From assembly GCA_015663855.1 (NCBI GenBank), contig DQRJ01000112.1, forward strand, positions 1 through 9,435: 9,435 bases of DNA, in the 5' to 3' direction. The DNA comes from Flavobacteriales bacterium (lineage in GTDB: Bacteria; Bacteroidota; Bacteroidia; Flavobacteriales_D; Sanyastnellaceae). The position numbers and the translations under genes were made by a program. Positions 1 to 6,197 of this stretch are shown here, piece by piece. The notes under the pieces were generated by a model. It was not told where the DNA came from, made no database searches, and worked only from the letters and a program-made list of their open reading frames with translations. Within the stretch, counting starts at the first letter, position 1, and each line of letters begins with the position of its first letter.

Positions 1-2
1 TG

Positions 3-155
3 GAGATGGATTTACCAAGCGGTAAGACACGAGTTGCAATTGACAAATTACCTCGTGGTTTTCAAGACGCTGCTATTATTCGCGTGAGCGGGATGCACGG
101 ACTTAATGAGACGAACTTTGAGAAAAGTTTTAAACAGGGTCTACGTCGATTTTAA
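3..155 (+). CDS. 3' fragment of an unidentified protein gene
   Basis: An open frame enters from the left edge and runs for 50 codons to a TAA at 153-155. It reads EMDLPSGKTRVAIDKLPRG and continues to a basic end, GLRRF. The codon use and clean open frame look like a real C-terminus, but 50 residues without a recognisable motif do not identify a family, so I give no function. The last 26 bases overlap the 3' end of priA, which is transcribed from the opposite strand. I see no hairpin terminator after the stop, so its transcript probably runs into antisense priA sequence. The alternative, that this is a chance open frame, is possible but less likely: it is the only one of the three + strand frames that is open to the overlap, and its composition is protein-like. 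Confidence 0.55.
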   Translation, partial: EMDLPSGKTRVAIDKLPRGFQDAAIIRVSGMHGLNETNFEKSFKQGLRRF

Positions 156-2634
156 TTCGCAGTCTCTTCCATCTATCGTCAGTCATAAAATCTTCCAAAT
201 CGGATTTTAATATATCTCCATATTTAGATGGGCTGACTTCGCGTTCGAACTTTAATAGGAGTTGCTGTCGGAAAAGGTCGTTAATTTTAGCGACAGATGG
301 AACATCCGGCCCCACTACCCTTTTATCGCCAAACCTCTGTCTCAATCTGAGTGCTAGAACATCGGCGCCCTTTCTAACTCGATCTTCATTGCTATAACTC
401 AATGAAATTCTGATGAGTCGAACGTATGGAGGGTACCCGTAATTTTTACGTTCTAGAAGCTCGTGATTCACAAGTTTATCGTGATCTCCTGCGACTACTT
501 GTTGAATTACCCAGTGGTCGGGGGAAAAGGTTTGGACTACAACTTTACCGCGCTCAGAGGAACGACCAGAACGACCCGCAACCTGCGTGAGCATCTGATA
601 CGCACGTTCGAATGAGCGGAAATCAGGGAAGGTGAGCATGCGATCCGCACTCATCACGCCTACGAGAGCTACGTCAGCAAAATCTAGCCCCTTGCTGATC
701 ATTTGAGTCCCGACCAAAATATCCACTTCGTGATTACTGAACGACTCCAGAATGCGAGAATGAGCTGTGCGAGAACGCGTTGTATCTCTATCCATTCTCG
801 CAACACGTGCTTTAGGGAATAATTCCGAGAGTTCCTCCTCTATCCTTTCCGTACCTAAACCTTTAGGAGTGATTGAGAAACTTCCGCAAGCGCCACACTT
901 TTTAGGAGGAGGAGAAATTGAGTAACCACAATGGTGACAGTGGAGTCCGTTGTTACGTTTATGAAGCGTTAGAGGAATATCACATCTTTCGCACATCACA
1001 GCTTCACCGCAAGTGTCGCATTGCCATGATGGAGAATATCCACGACGGTTTTGGAATAGGATGACTTGCTTATCCGAGTTAAGGGCGGCTTTGATTTTAT
1101 CACGCATAAGTTTCGAGAACCCCCCTCGCATACTGCGTTGTTTATGCTCCTTTTTGAGGTCTGCCACAAGGATTTCCGGCATCATAACTCCGCCGAATCT
1201 TTCGGTAAGGTTAACTCTCGTAATCCGTCCTTTTTGGGTATGCCAAACCGTTTCTACAGACGGGGTAGCCGACCCTAGCACTAGTGGAACTTTATTTGTT
1301 TGCGCCATCCATAAGGCGACGTCACGAGCGTTATATCTCGGAGCTGGGTCTTGTTGTTTATAGCTGGATTCGTGTTCTTCGTCAACTATAATGAGACCTA
1401 GATTTTTAAAGGGTAGGAATATTGCCGACCGAGGGCCTACTATTAATGACCCTTTATTATCGTCTAGGATTTTCATCCACGTTTCGGTTCGTTCGTTTGA
1501 GCTGAAGCGAGAATGGTACACCCTAACCGAGTTACCGAAGAATTTCTGCAATCGAACTATTAACTGCGTCGTCAATGCGATTTCCGGAACGAGGAATAGA
1601 GCTTGCTGTCCGGCTTTTAACGTTTCGGCAATTAAATGAACGTAGATCTCGGTCTTTCCCGAACCGGTCACTCCGTAGAGTAACGACGGCTTACGATTTA
1701 CGAGCGACTCCCGTAATTCAGAGTATGCACGTGATTGAGAGGTCGACAATACTGGGAGCGGAACGATTTTGCCTTTGTAGGCAGAAATTCTATCTACTTC
1801 CCGTTCTTCAAGTTCGAACACATCTTTTTCGACCCATTTCTTTATGACCGAAGAATTTACATCTGCTCGTTTTTGTAGGACCGATTTTAATATCGACTCG
1901 CCATTCGGAGCTAATTCAAGATAAGCAAGTAGCGCCCTCGCTTGAAGAGGAGCTCTCTTCTCCGAACGTTCCAACTCAGCTTTTAGCACTTCCTCCTCCT
2001 CCATAACTTCACTCGAAATCCGCACAAACACCTTCTTTTTCGCTTTATACCTTTCCTTTAACTCCTCCTCAGACACAGCAAAACCTTTATCAATCAGCTC
2101 TCTCACAATACGTTGCGGATGCTTAACCCCCAACACCTCTGCAACCTCTTTCAAGTCCAAACCATTTCTCATATGCAGCGCATCCAGCAAGCTCAATGCC
2201 GCATTACTCAACTCCCTCTCCAGGAAACTGCGATTCTCTAACTTTTCAATGTCTGGATTCAATAGAATTCTCGACTTACTCGCAAGCTTCATCCCCGATG
2301 GTAAAGCCGCAGACACGACATCACCTAAGGAGCACAGGTAATGATGAGCGATCCAGGACATGCAAGAGGTTTGGTCTAAAGTGACGACAGGCCTATCATC
2401 CACGACCGCTTCAATGTCTTTCACCTTGTACTCCGCCGGGGCCCGATCGTGAACCTCCCAAACCACCCCAGTCAATCTCCGATTTCCAAGCGGAACCACA
2501 ACCCTCATACCTATTTCAGGCGGCTGCTCCTCCCCTGACCAACGATACGTCAAGACCCGCGGCAACGCTGCAGGCAGAGCTACATCGCAGAAAATCATAG
2601 TGGGTTGTGAATTAGTATTGATAACATTCGACAT
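130..2634 (-). CDS. priA: Primosomal protein N' (replication restart helicase PriA)
   Basis: PriA is a 3'-to-5' superfamily 2 DNA helicase that recognises stalled or collapsed forks and starts reloading of the replicative helicase in the cytoplasm. The 834-residue product has the full layout. An N-terminal 3' DNA-binding domain covers about residues 10-110, followed by a winged-helix region. The helicase core has Walker A GVTGSGKTE (321-329), the DEEH box (418-421) and GSATPS (454-459). Eight cysteines at 539, 542, 548, 551, 566, 569, 580 and 583 form the two zinc sites typical of PriA. The second helicase lobe has GTQMISKGLDF (642-652) and QVAGRSGR (684-691), and the C-terminal domain runs to the end. 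The start is an ATG (complement of 2632-2634), 42 bases from divergent bcp. No key residue is missing. Length is within the family range, somewhat above the E. coli protein. The 3' end overlaps the convergent gene fragment on the left. Confidence 0.97.
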   Translation of the reverse strand: MSNVINTNSQPTMIFCDVALPAALPRVLTYRWSGEEQPPEIGMRVVVPLGNRRLTGVVWEVHDRAPAEYKVKDIEAVVDDRPVVTLDQTSCMSWIAHHYLCSLGDVVSAALPSGMKLASKSRILLNPDIEKLENRSFLERELSNAALSLLDALHMRNGLDLKEVAEVLGVKHPQRIVRELIDKGFAVSEEELKERYKAKKKVFVRISSEVMEEEEVLKAELERSEKRAPLQARALLAYLELAPNGESILKSVLQKRADVNSSVIKKWVEKDVFELEEREVDRISAYKGKIVPLPVLSTSQSRAYSELRESLVNRKPSLLYGVTGSGKTEIYVHLIAETLKAGQQALFLVPEIALTTQLIVRLQKFFGNSVRVYHSRFSSNERTETWMKILDDNKGSLIVGPRSAIFLPFKNLGLIIVDEEHESSYKQQDPAPRYNARDVALWMAQTNKVPLVLGSATPSVETVWHTQKGRITRVNLTERFGGVMMPEILVADLKKEHKQRSMRGGFSKLMRDKIKAALNSDKQVILFQNRRGYSPSWQCDTCGEAVMCERCDIPLTLHKRNNGLHCHHCGYSISPPPKKCGACGSFSITPKGLGTERIEEELSELFPKARVARMDRDTTRSRTAHSRILESFSNHEVDILVGTQMISKGLDFADVALVGVMSADRMLTFPDFRSFERAYQMLTQVAGRSGRSSERGKVVVQTFSPDHWVIQQVVAGDHDKLVNHELLERKNYGYPPYVRLIRISLSYSNEDRVRKGADVLALRLRQRFGDKRVVGPDVPSVAKINDLFRQQLLLKFEREVSPSKYGDILKSDLEDFMTDDRWKRLRIKIDVDPV

Positions 2635-2676
2635 TTCGCGTACAAAGTACCACCGATAGAGGCGTAAATTTATGAA

Positions 2677-3153
2677 ATGTCAAAATGTATTTCTCACCTT
2701 GCAGTAGGCGACAATGCACCCGATTTCAGTTCATTAGATCAGTCGGGCGTATCGCGCTCTCTATCAGATTATTCGGGGTCGAAGCTTGCTTTGTACTTCT
2801 ATCCACGAGACAACACTCCGGGATGCACTTCTCAAGCTTGTAACCTTACCGAGAACTTTTCTGATCTTACTGATCACGGGATTAAAATCCTAGGGGTGAG
2901 TCCTGATTCTGAAGCGAAACATCTAAAGTTTATCGCGAAATTCGATATTGCCTTTAATTTATTAGCGGACGAGGATAAAAGTGTACATCGTGCTTTTGGT
3001 GTTTGGGGAGAAAAGAAATTTATGGGGAAGGTCTTCGATGGAACTCATCGCACGACATTTCTAATTGACGAAAACGGCAAAATCGTAGACATCATTTCTA
3101 AACCCAATTGTAAAGATCACGCGGCGGAAGTGTTAAAAGGGTTTGGTCTATGA
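2677..3153 (+). CDS. bcp: Thioredoxin-dependent thiol peroxidase (BCP/PrxQ family peroxiredoxin)
   Basis: This peroxiredoxin reduces hydrogen peroxide and organic hydroperoxides and is recycled by thioredoxin in the cytoplasm. The 158-residue product is normal length for the family. FYPRDNTPGCTSQAC (41-55) holds the peroxidatic Cys50 in the PxxxTPGC motif, with Cys55 four residues further on as the resolving cysteine of the atypical 2-Cys subtype. Arg125 in THRTTFLID is the conserved active-site arginine. The chosen ATG gives MSKCISHLAVGDNAPDFSS, which places the family's GD-APDF motif near the start. A competing ATG lies five bases upstream (2672) in another frame and would encode only 11 codons before a TAG at 2705. 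It is probably meaningless, but it could lower initiation. The gene diverges from priA and lies 131 bases before recA in the same direction. No terminator is visible between them, so read-through into recA is possible. Confidence 0.95.
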   Translation: MSKCISHLAVGDNAPDFSSLDQSGVSRSLSDYSGSKLALYFYPRDNTPGCTSQACNLTENFSDLTDHGIKILGVSPDSEAKHLKFIAKFDIAFNLLADEDKSVHRAFGVWGEKKFMGKVFDGTHRTTFLIDENGKIVDIISKPNCKDHAAEVLKGFGL

Positions 3154-3232
3154 TGACTTAAATAGAACCTTAACCGTGAAATAGCTCAACGAATACAAAC
3201 TACCGGTGCTCAAATAAAAAAGAATTTCTACA

Positions 3233-3249
3233 ACGTAAGTCCTTTACGT
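3233..3249. promoter_or_regulatory. 17-base palindrome upstream of recA (candidate operator)
   Basis: The sequence ACGTAA-GTCCT-TTACGT is a perfect inverted repeat with 6-base arms and a 5-base centre. It lies 35-51 bases before the recA ATG. That is where a repressor or activator of recA would be expected to act. No U-tract follows it, so it is not a terminator. Whether any protein binds it is unknown. Canonical LexA boxes of E. coli or Bacillus type are not seen. A 6-base-arm palindrome can also arise by chance in 131 bases. Confidence 0.3.
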
Positions 3250-3260
3250 ACCCCCTTAAA

Positions 3261-3268
3261 TACCTTCG
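3261..3268 (+). promoter_or_regulatory. Weak candidate -7 element for recA
   Basis: TACCTTCG differs at one position from the Bacteroidota -7 consensus TAnnTTTG and would put transcription start a few bases later, giving a leader of roughly 10 bases before the ATG at 3285. There is no good TTG-type -33 element 19-21 bases upstream, so this is only the best available match in the gap. It starts 11 bases after the palindrome at 3233-3249. Confidence 0.22.
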
Positions 3269-3284
3269 CTTAAAACAATATATA

Positions 3285-4364
3285 ATGGCTTCAGAAAACA
3301 CACAAAAACTAAAGGCACTTCAGCTTACGCTTGACCGCCTTGACAAAACTTACGGGAAGGGGATTGTAATGAAACTTGGTGATGAGCCGGTGGAGGCAGT
3401 CGAAACTATCCCTTCAGGGTCTTTAACCCTTGACATAGCGCTAGGCATTAACGGTTACCCTAAAGGTCGTGTCGTTGAAATTTACGGGCCTGAATCTTCA
3501 GGTAAAACCACTCTTACTCTTCATGCTATTGCTGAATGCCAAAAGCAAGGTGGTATTTGCGCTTTCATCGATGCCGAGCATGCTTTCGATAAATACTACG
3601 CTGAGTCTCTCGGAATAGATACTGATAACCTTCTTATTTCGCAGCCTGACAACGGCGAACAAGCTCTAGAGATTGCAGATAATTTAATTCGCTCCGGTGC
3701 TATAGATTTGCTAGTTGTGGATTCAGTAGCGGCCCTTACTCCAAGGGCAGAGATAGAAGGCGAAATGGGTGACACTTCGGTAGGGCTTCAAGCTCGACTA
3801 ATGTCTAAAGCTCTTCGTAAACTAACTGGCACTATCAGTAAGACAGGGTGTTGTTGTATCTTCATAAACCAACTTCGTGAGAAGATCGGAGTGATGTTCG
3901 GAAACCCTGAGACGACTACTGGTGGACACGCTCTGAAGTTCTATTCTTCTGTTAGAATTGACATCCGTCGTTCTACACAAATTAAAGATGGAGATACCGT
4001 TCTCGGAAATAGAACTAGAGTTAAAGTTGTAAAGAATAAAGTAGCTCCGCCGTTTAGACGTGCTGAATTCGATATCCTTTACGGACTAGGAATTTCTAAA
4101 GCTGGTGAGATCATCGACCTCGGAGTTGAAGTTGGTTTAATTAAAAAGAGCGGGTCTTGGTTCTCTTACGGAGACTCTAAGCTTGGTCAAGGTCGAGATG
4201 CCGTTCGCAATCTATTAAACGACAACCCTGAACTTTTTGAAGAGCTTGAGACGAAAATCAAAGAGTCACTTACTGCGGCTAAAGACGATGCTAAGGCCGC
4301 CAAAGTTGCAAAAAAGGTAGCCGCAGAAATCTCTAAAAAAGAAAAGCCTGCTGTTAGTGCATAA
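3285..4364 (+). CDS. recA: Recombinase RecA
   Basis: RecA forms ATP-dependent filaments on single-stranded DNA and catalyses homology search and strand exchange in recombinational repair. The product is 359 residues. Visible elements are the N-terminal helix region, Walker A GPESSGKTT (68-76), catalytic Glu98 in DAEHA, Walker B LLVVD (142-146), loop L1 around EIEGEMGDTS (156-165), INQLREKIG (194-202) and loop L2 ending in NPETTTGG (207-214). All core residues are present. The C-terminal tail (326-359) is unusual beside the E. coli protein: it is rich in lysine and alanine (9 Lys against 5 Asp/Glu) rather than strongly acidic. Three cysteines in a row occur at 189-191. The ATG gives MASENTQKLKAL, a natural start. 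The TPR lipoprotein gene follows after 17 bases and is probably co-transcribed. A palindrome upstream may serve regulation. Confidence 0.98.
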   Translation: MASENTQKLKALQLTLDRLDKTYGKGIVMKLGDEPVEAVETIPSGSLTLDIALGINGYPKGRVVEIYGPESSGKTTLTLHAIAECQKQGGICAFIDAEHAFDKYYAESLGIDTDNLLISQPDNGEQALEIADNLIRSGAIDLLVVDSVAALTPRAEIEGEMGDTSVGLQARLMSKALRKLTGTISKTGCCCIFINQLREKIGVMFGNPETTTGGHALKFYSSVRIDIRRSTQIKDGDTVLGNRTRVKVVKNKVAPPFRRAEFDILYGLGISKAGEIIDLGVEVGLIKKSGSWFSYGDSKLGQGRDAVRNLLNDNPELFEELETKIKESLTAAKDDAKAAKVAKKVAAEISKKEKPAVSA

Positions 4365-4378
4365 TTAGCGCTTAATTA
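4362..4378. repeat. AT-rich 17-base palindrome at the recA stop
   Basis: TAATTA-GCGCT-TAATTA begins at the recA stop codon and fills most of the short gap to the next gene. Each TAATTA arm is itself a palindrome, so the element is both a direct and an inverted repeat. The pairing would be AT-only and weak, and no U-tract follows, so I do not call it a terminator. It may be chance in a low-complexity spacer. Confidence 0.3.
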
Positions 4379-4381
4379 TTG

Positions 4382-5434
4382 ATGAATAGAATTCTATTTC
4401 CGGTTCTAGGCTTGGTGATTTTTATTTTCGGTTGCGGAAATAACGACACCGTTCCTAACGATAAATCTGACGAAAGCAATAACCTCGAAACTGTACTCGA
4501 CTCAACTGAGTATTTCGAAAAAGCGATCTTCGCAGATGCCTCATCTCCTACTCCGTACTGGAATCGAGCGGCTTGGCATCTTCGAAACGCTCGAGTTCGA
4601 GAAGGTTTATTCGACCTTGACCTAGCACTCGAAGCCGACTCCACGTATGGTCCGGCTTGGTCTGCGAAAGCCGATGCACTTTATCTAATGCAACGCTTCG
4701 AAAAATGCATCGAGCATTTAGACGTCTGCCTTGAATTATCGCCAGAACACGTTCCTTGTAAATTAAGAAGGGCGGAAATGCACATTCACTTGAATCAATT
4801 CGATGAGGCTTTTTCTGTTCTCAACGAAGCGCTACGCATCGACGACCAAATCGCGGAGGCTTATTGGATGAAGGGCATGATTTATCGGAAGTCTGGCGAA
4901 TTAGACAATGCGTTAAGCTCATTCCAAACCTCAGTCGAAGTAAACCCTTCGTTCTTTGACGGATACATCGCGTTAGGAATAGCTTATGGCGCCACTTCTA
5001 ACCCACTTGCTGTTGATTACTACAATAGCGCAATAGGGCTTCGACCTAGAAGTGTTGAGGCGAAGTACAACTTAGCGATGTACTATCAAGAGCTTATGCT
5101 TGAAGAGGCTCCAGCGAGGTCAATTGCTCTTGAGAAAGCGCTCGCTCTATACGTATCTATTCTCGAGATCGACTCCATGAACGCTTCGGCGGCATTTAAT
5201 AGCGGATATATTTATCTCGAGTACTTACAAGATTACGAGAACGCTGATTTTTGGTTTTCCGAAGCCATAGTGCGCCTCCCTTACTATCACCAGGCCTTTT
5301 TTAATAGAGGTCTAGCAAGAGAAAGTATGCAACTAAATTCAGAAGCTCTAGAAGATTACAACAGCGCTCTTAAGCTCAAGCCCGATTACACACAAGCTGC
5401 GTTAGCGAAAAGTCGTGTTCTAGGCGAGATTTAG
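4382..5434 (+). CDS. TPR-repeat lipoprotein of unknown function
   Basis: I do not recognise a specific family beyond its architecture. An ATG at 4382 begins MNRILFPVLGLVIFIFGCGN, a short hydrophobic signal peptide ending in the lipobox IFGC. This predicts a lipid-anchored protein (Cys18) carried out of the cytoplasm. An in-frame TTG directly before it (4379) is a less likely start. A short acidic, Asn/Asp/Ser-rich linker (about 19-40) leads into roughly eight tetratricopeptide repeats covering most of residues 55-350. Examples are the units starting PTPYWNRAAW, YGPAWSAKADALY, IAEAYWMKGMIYR, FFDGYIALGIAYG and YHQAFFNRGLARE. TPR arrays bind partner proteins and usually have no catalytic role. 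The gene lies 17 bases after recA and ends before a strong hairpin terminator, so it probably shares the recA transcript. A functional link between an envelope lipoprotein and RecA is not evident from the sequence. Confidence 0.9.
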   Translation: MNRILFPVLGLVIFIFGCGNNDTVPNDKSDESNNLETVLDSTEYFEKAIFADASSPTPYWNRAAWHLRNARVREGLFDLDLALEADSTYGPAWSAKADALYLMQRFEKCIEHLDVCLELSPEHVPCKLRRAEMHIHLNQFDEAFSVLNEALRIDDQIAEAYWMKGMIYRKSGELDNALSSFQTSVEVNPSFFDGYIALGIAYGATSNPLAVDYYNSAIGLRPRSVEAKYNLAMYYQELMLEEAPARSIALEKALALYVSILEIDSMNASAAFNSGYIYLEYLQDYENADFWFSEAIVRLPYYHQAFFNRGLARESMQLNSEALEDYNSALKLKPDYTQAALAKSRVLGEI

Positions 5435-5449
5435 TAAAAAACTCAACGA

Positions 5450-5493
5450 AAGCAAAAAGGTCGAACCGGATTATCCAGTTCGACCTTTTGCTT
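5450..5493. terminator. Bidirectional hairpin terminator between convergent operons
   Basis: The arms GGTCGAAC (5459-5466) and GTTCGACC (5478-5485) pair perfectly. They extend outward through an A4/T4 run and, past one bulged A, through AAGC/GCTT. Inside, GGA (5468-5470) can pair with TCC (5474-5476). On each strand the run of Ts lies on the 3' side of the GC stem. This suits termination both of the recA-TPR transcript (+) and of the thrS-infC-rpmI-rplT transcript (minus), which meet here. Confidence 0.85.
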
Positions 5494-5511
5494 AAAAGCT
5501 ATTTCTAAAGC

Positions 5512-5856
5512 TTACTTTACTTTATCAATTACTGCCTTAAATGCTTCAGGGTGATTCATAGCTAAATCAGCGAGAACCTTACGGTTAAGCTCGATACCTG
5601 ACTTAGATAGTTTTCCCATAAATACACTGTAAGACATTCCGTGTTGGCGAGCTGCTGCGTTGATACGCAGAATCCACAAGCTACGGAATTGACGTTTTTT
5701 AAGTTTACGACCTATGTAAGCATAAGTTAAACCTTTTTCTACAGCATTTTTAGCTACTGTATAGACGTTTTTACGAGCACCGAAGTACCCTTTCGCCATT
5801 TTTAGAATCTTCTTTCGGCGGGTTCTAGACGCCACTGCATTCGATGAACGAGGCAT
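5512..5856 (-). CDS. rplT: 50S ribosomal protein L20
   Basis: L20 binds 23S rRNA early and is needed for assembly of the large ribosomal subunit. In several bacteria it also represses its own operon by binding an mRNA site that mimics its rRNA target. The 114-residue product starts MPRSSNAVASRTRRKKILKM and carries the very basic N-terminal extension and the globular C-terminal half (about 60-114, including LWILRINAAARQHG) of the family. Length is normal. It is the last gene of the operon and ends 18 bases before the shared hairpin terminator. The 126-base spacer separating it from rpmI is large for this operon and contains inverted repeats, which would suit separate control of L20 synthesis. 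Confidence 0.98.
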   Translation of the reverse strand: MPRSSNAVASRTRRKKILKMAKGYFGARKNVYTVAKNAVEKGLTYAYIGRKLKKRQFRSLWILRINAAARQHGMSYSVFMGKLSKSGIELNRKVLADLAMNHPEAFKAVIDKVK

Positions 5857-5919
5857 GAGTTAAATGTTTTTAGAGGTTGGTGAAGTGTCTTGAAAACTCA
5901 AAACAAATACTTGATACCA

Positions 5920-5961
5920 ACAACTGGGTTAATTAGACCAGAATTAGATAAAATCAGTTGT
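5920..5961 (-). promoter_or_regulatory. Candidate leader structure upstream of rplT
   Basis: Within the rpmI-rplT spacer the 7-base arms at 5920-5926 (ACAACTG on +) and 5955-5961 (CAGTTGT on +) are perfectly complementary, enclosing 28 bases. In the minus-strand transcript this would form a stem with a large loop about 60 bases before the rplT ATG. Inside the loop the heptamer AATTAGA occurs twice (as read on +). The position suits an L20 autoregulatory site, as known for this operon in other bacteria, but that role is inference. I see no similarity strong enough to assign a known leader family. Confidence 0.3.
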
Positions 5962-5965
5962 GCAA

Positions 5966-5983
5966 ATTGCGCGTGTGCGCAAT
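5966..5983 (-). promoter_or_regulatory. Stable hairpin directly after the rpmI stop codon
   Basis: ATTGCGC-GTGT-GCGCAAT is a perfect 7-base-arm inverted repeat with a 4-base loop. It overlaps the rpmI stop codon by one base. In the minus-strand RNA no U-tract follows, so it is not an ordinary intrinsic terminator. It could be a 3'-end stability element, a ribosome pause or release site, or part of the rplT leader together with the inverted repeat just downstream. Confidence 0.45.
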
Positions 5984-6177
5984 CAGACACAGAGTTGTCT
6001 CTTGATGTTCGGTGAGTCAGCCTTAGAGACTAACGCCGTATGCGTCAAGTTACGTTTCTGTTTCGTACCTTTTTTCGTCAAGATGTGACTCTTAAAGGCA
6101 TGCTTACGCTTGATTTTACCCGATGCTGTAAGTTTGAAGCGCTTTTTCGCGCTTGATTTAGTTTTCATCTTCGGCAT
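5983..6177 (-). CDS. rpmI: 50S ribosomal protein L35
   Basis: L35 is a small basic protein of the large ribosomal subunit that binds 23S rRNA. The 64-residue product has the family's hallmark MPKMKTKSSAKKRFKLTASG start, followed by KIKRKHAFKSHILTKK and a basic middle. The length is standard. The gene ends in TGA (complement of 5983-5985). It begins 20 bases after infC in the same direction, as in the conserved infC-rpmI-rplT order, and its stop codon overlaps a stable hairpin by one base. Confidence 0.97.
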   Translation of the reverse strand: MPKMKTKSSAKKRFKLTASGKIKRKHAFKSHILTKKGTKQKRNLTHTALVSKADSPNIKRQLCV

Positions 6178-6197
6178 GGCCTCGGATATTTAGGGGT

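Noticed and set aside
1013..1847. Several + strand open frames of 70-116 codons inside priA
   Set aside because: They are antisense shadows of the conserved helicase core, overlap each other and have no protein-like motifs.
2640..2672. Possible -7 elements in the priA-bcp gap (TACTTTG on the minus strand, TAAATTTA on the + strand)
   Set aside because: The first lacks one spacer base and the second differs at a fixed position; both lie too close to the start codons and lack a TTG at -33.
2672..2707. 11-codon out-of-frame open frame overlapping the bcp start
   Set aside because: It is too short and has no support beyond the presence of an ATG; a regulatory role cannot be argued from sequence alone.
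3154..3284. Terminator between bcp and recA
   Set aside because: The only notable inverted repeat has AT-rich 6-base arms and no following U-tract.
4379..4381. TTG start for the TPR lipoprotein
   Set aside because: An ATG follows immediately and gives an equally good signal peptide.
4372..4644. Open frame of 90 codons opposite the start of the TPR gene
   Set aside because: It lies antisense to a clear lipoprotein gene, has low-complexity Ser/Arg-rich composition and no recognisable domain.
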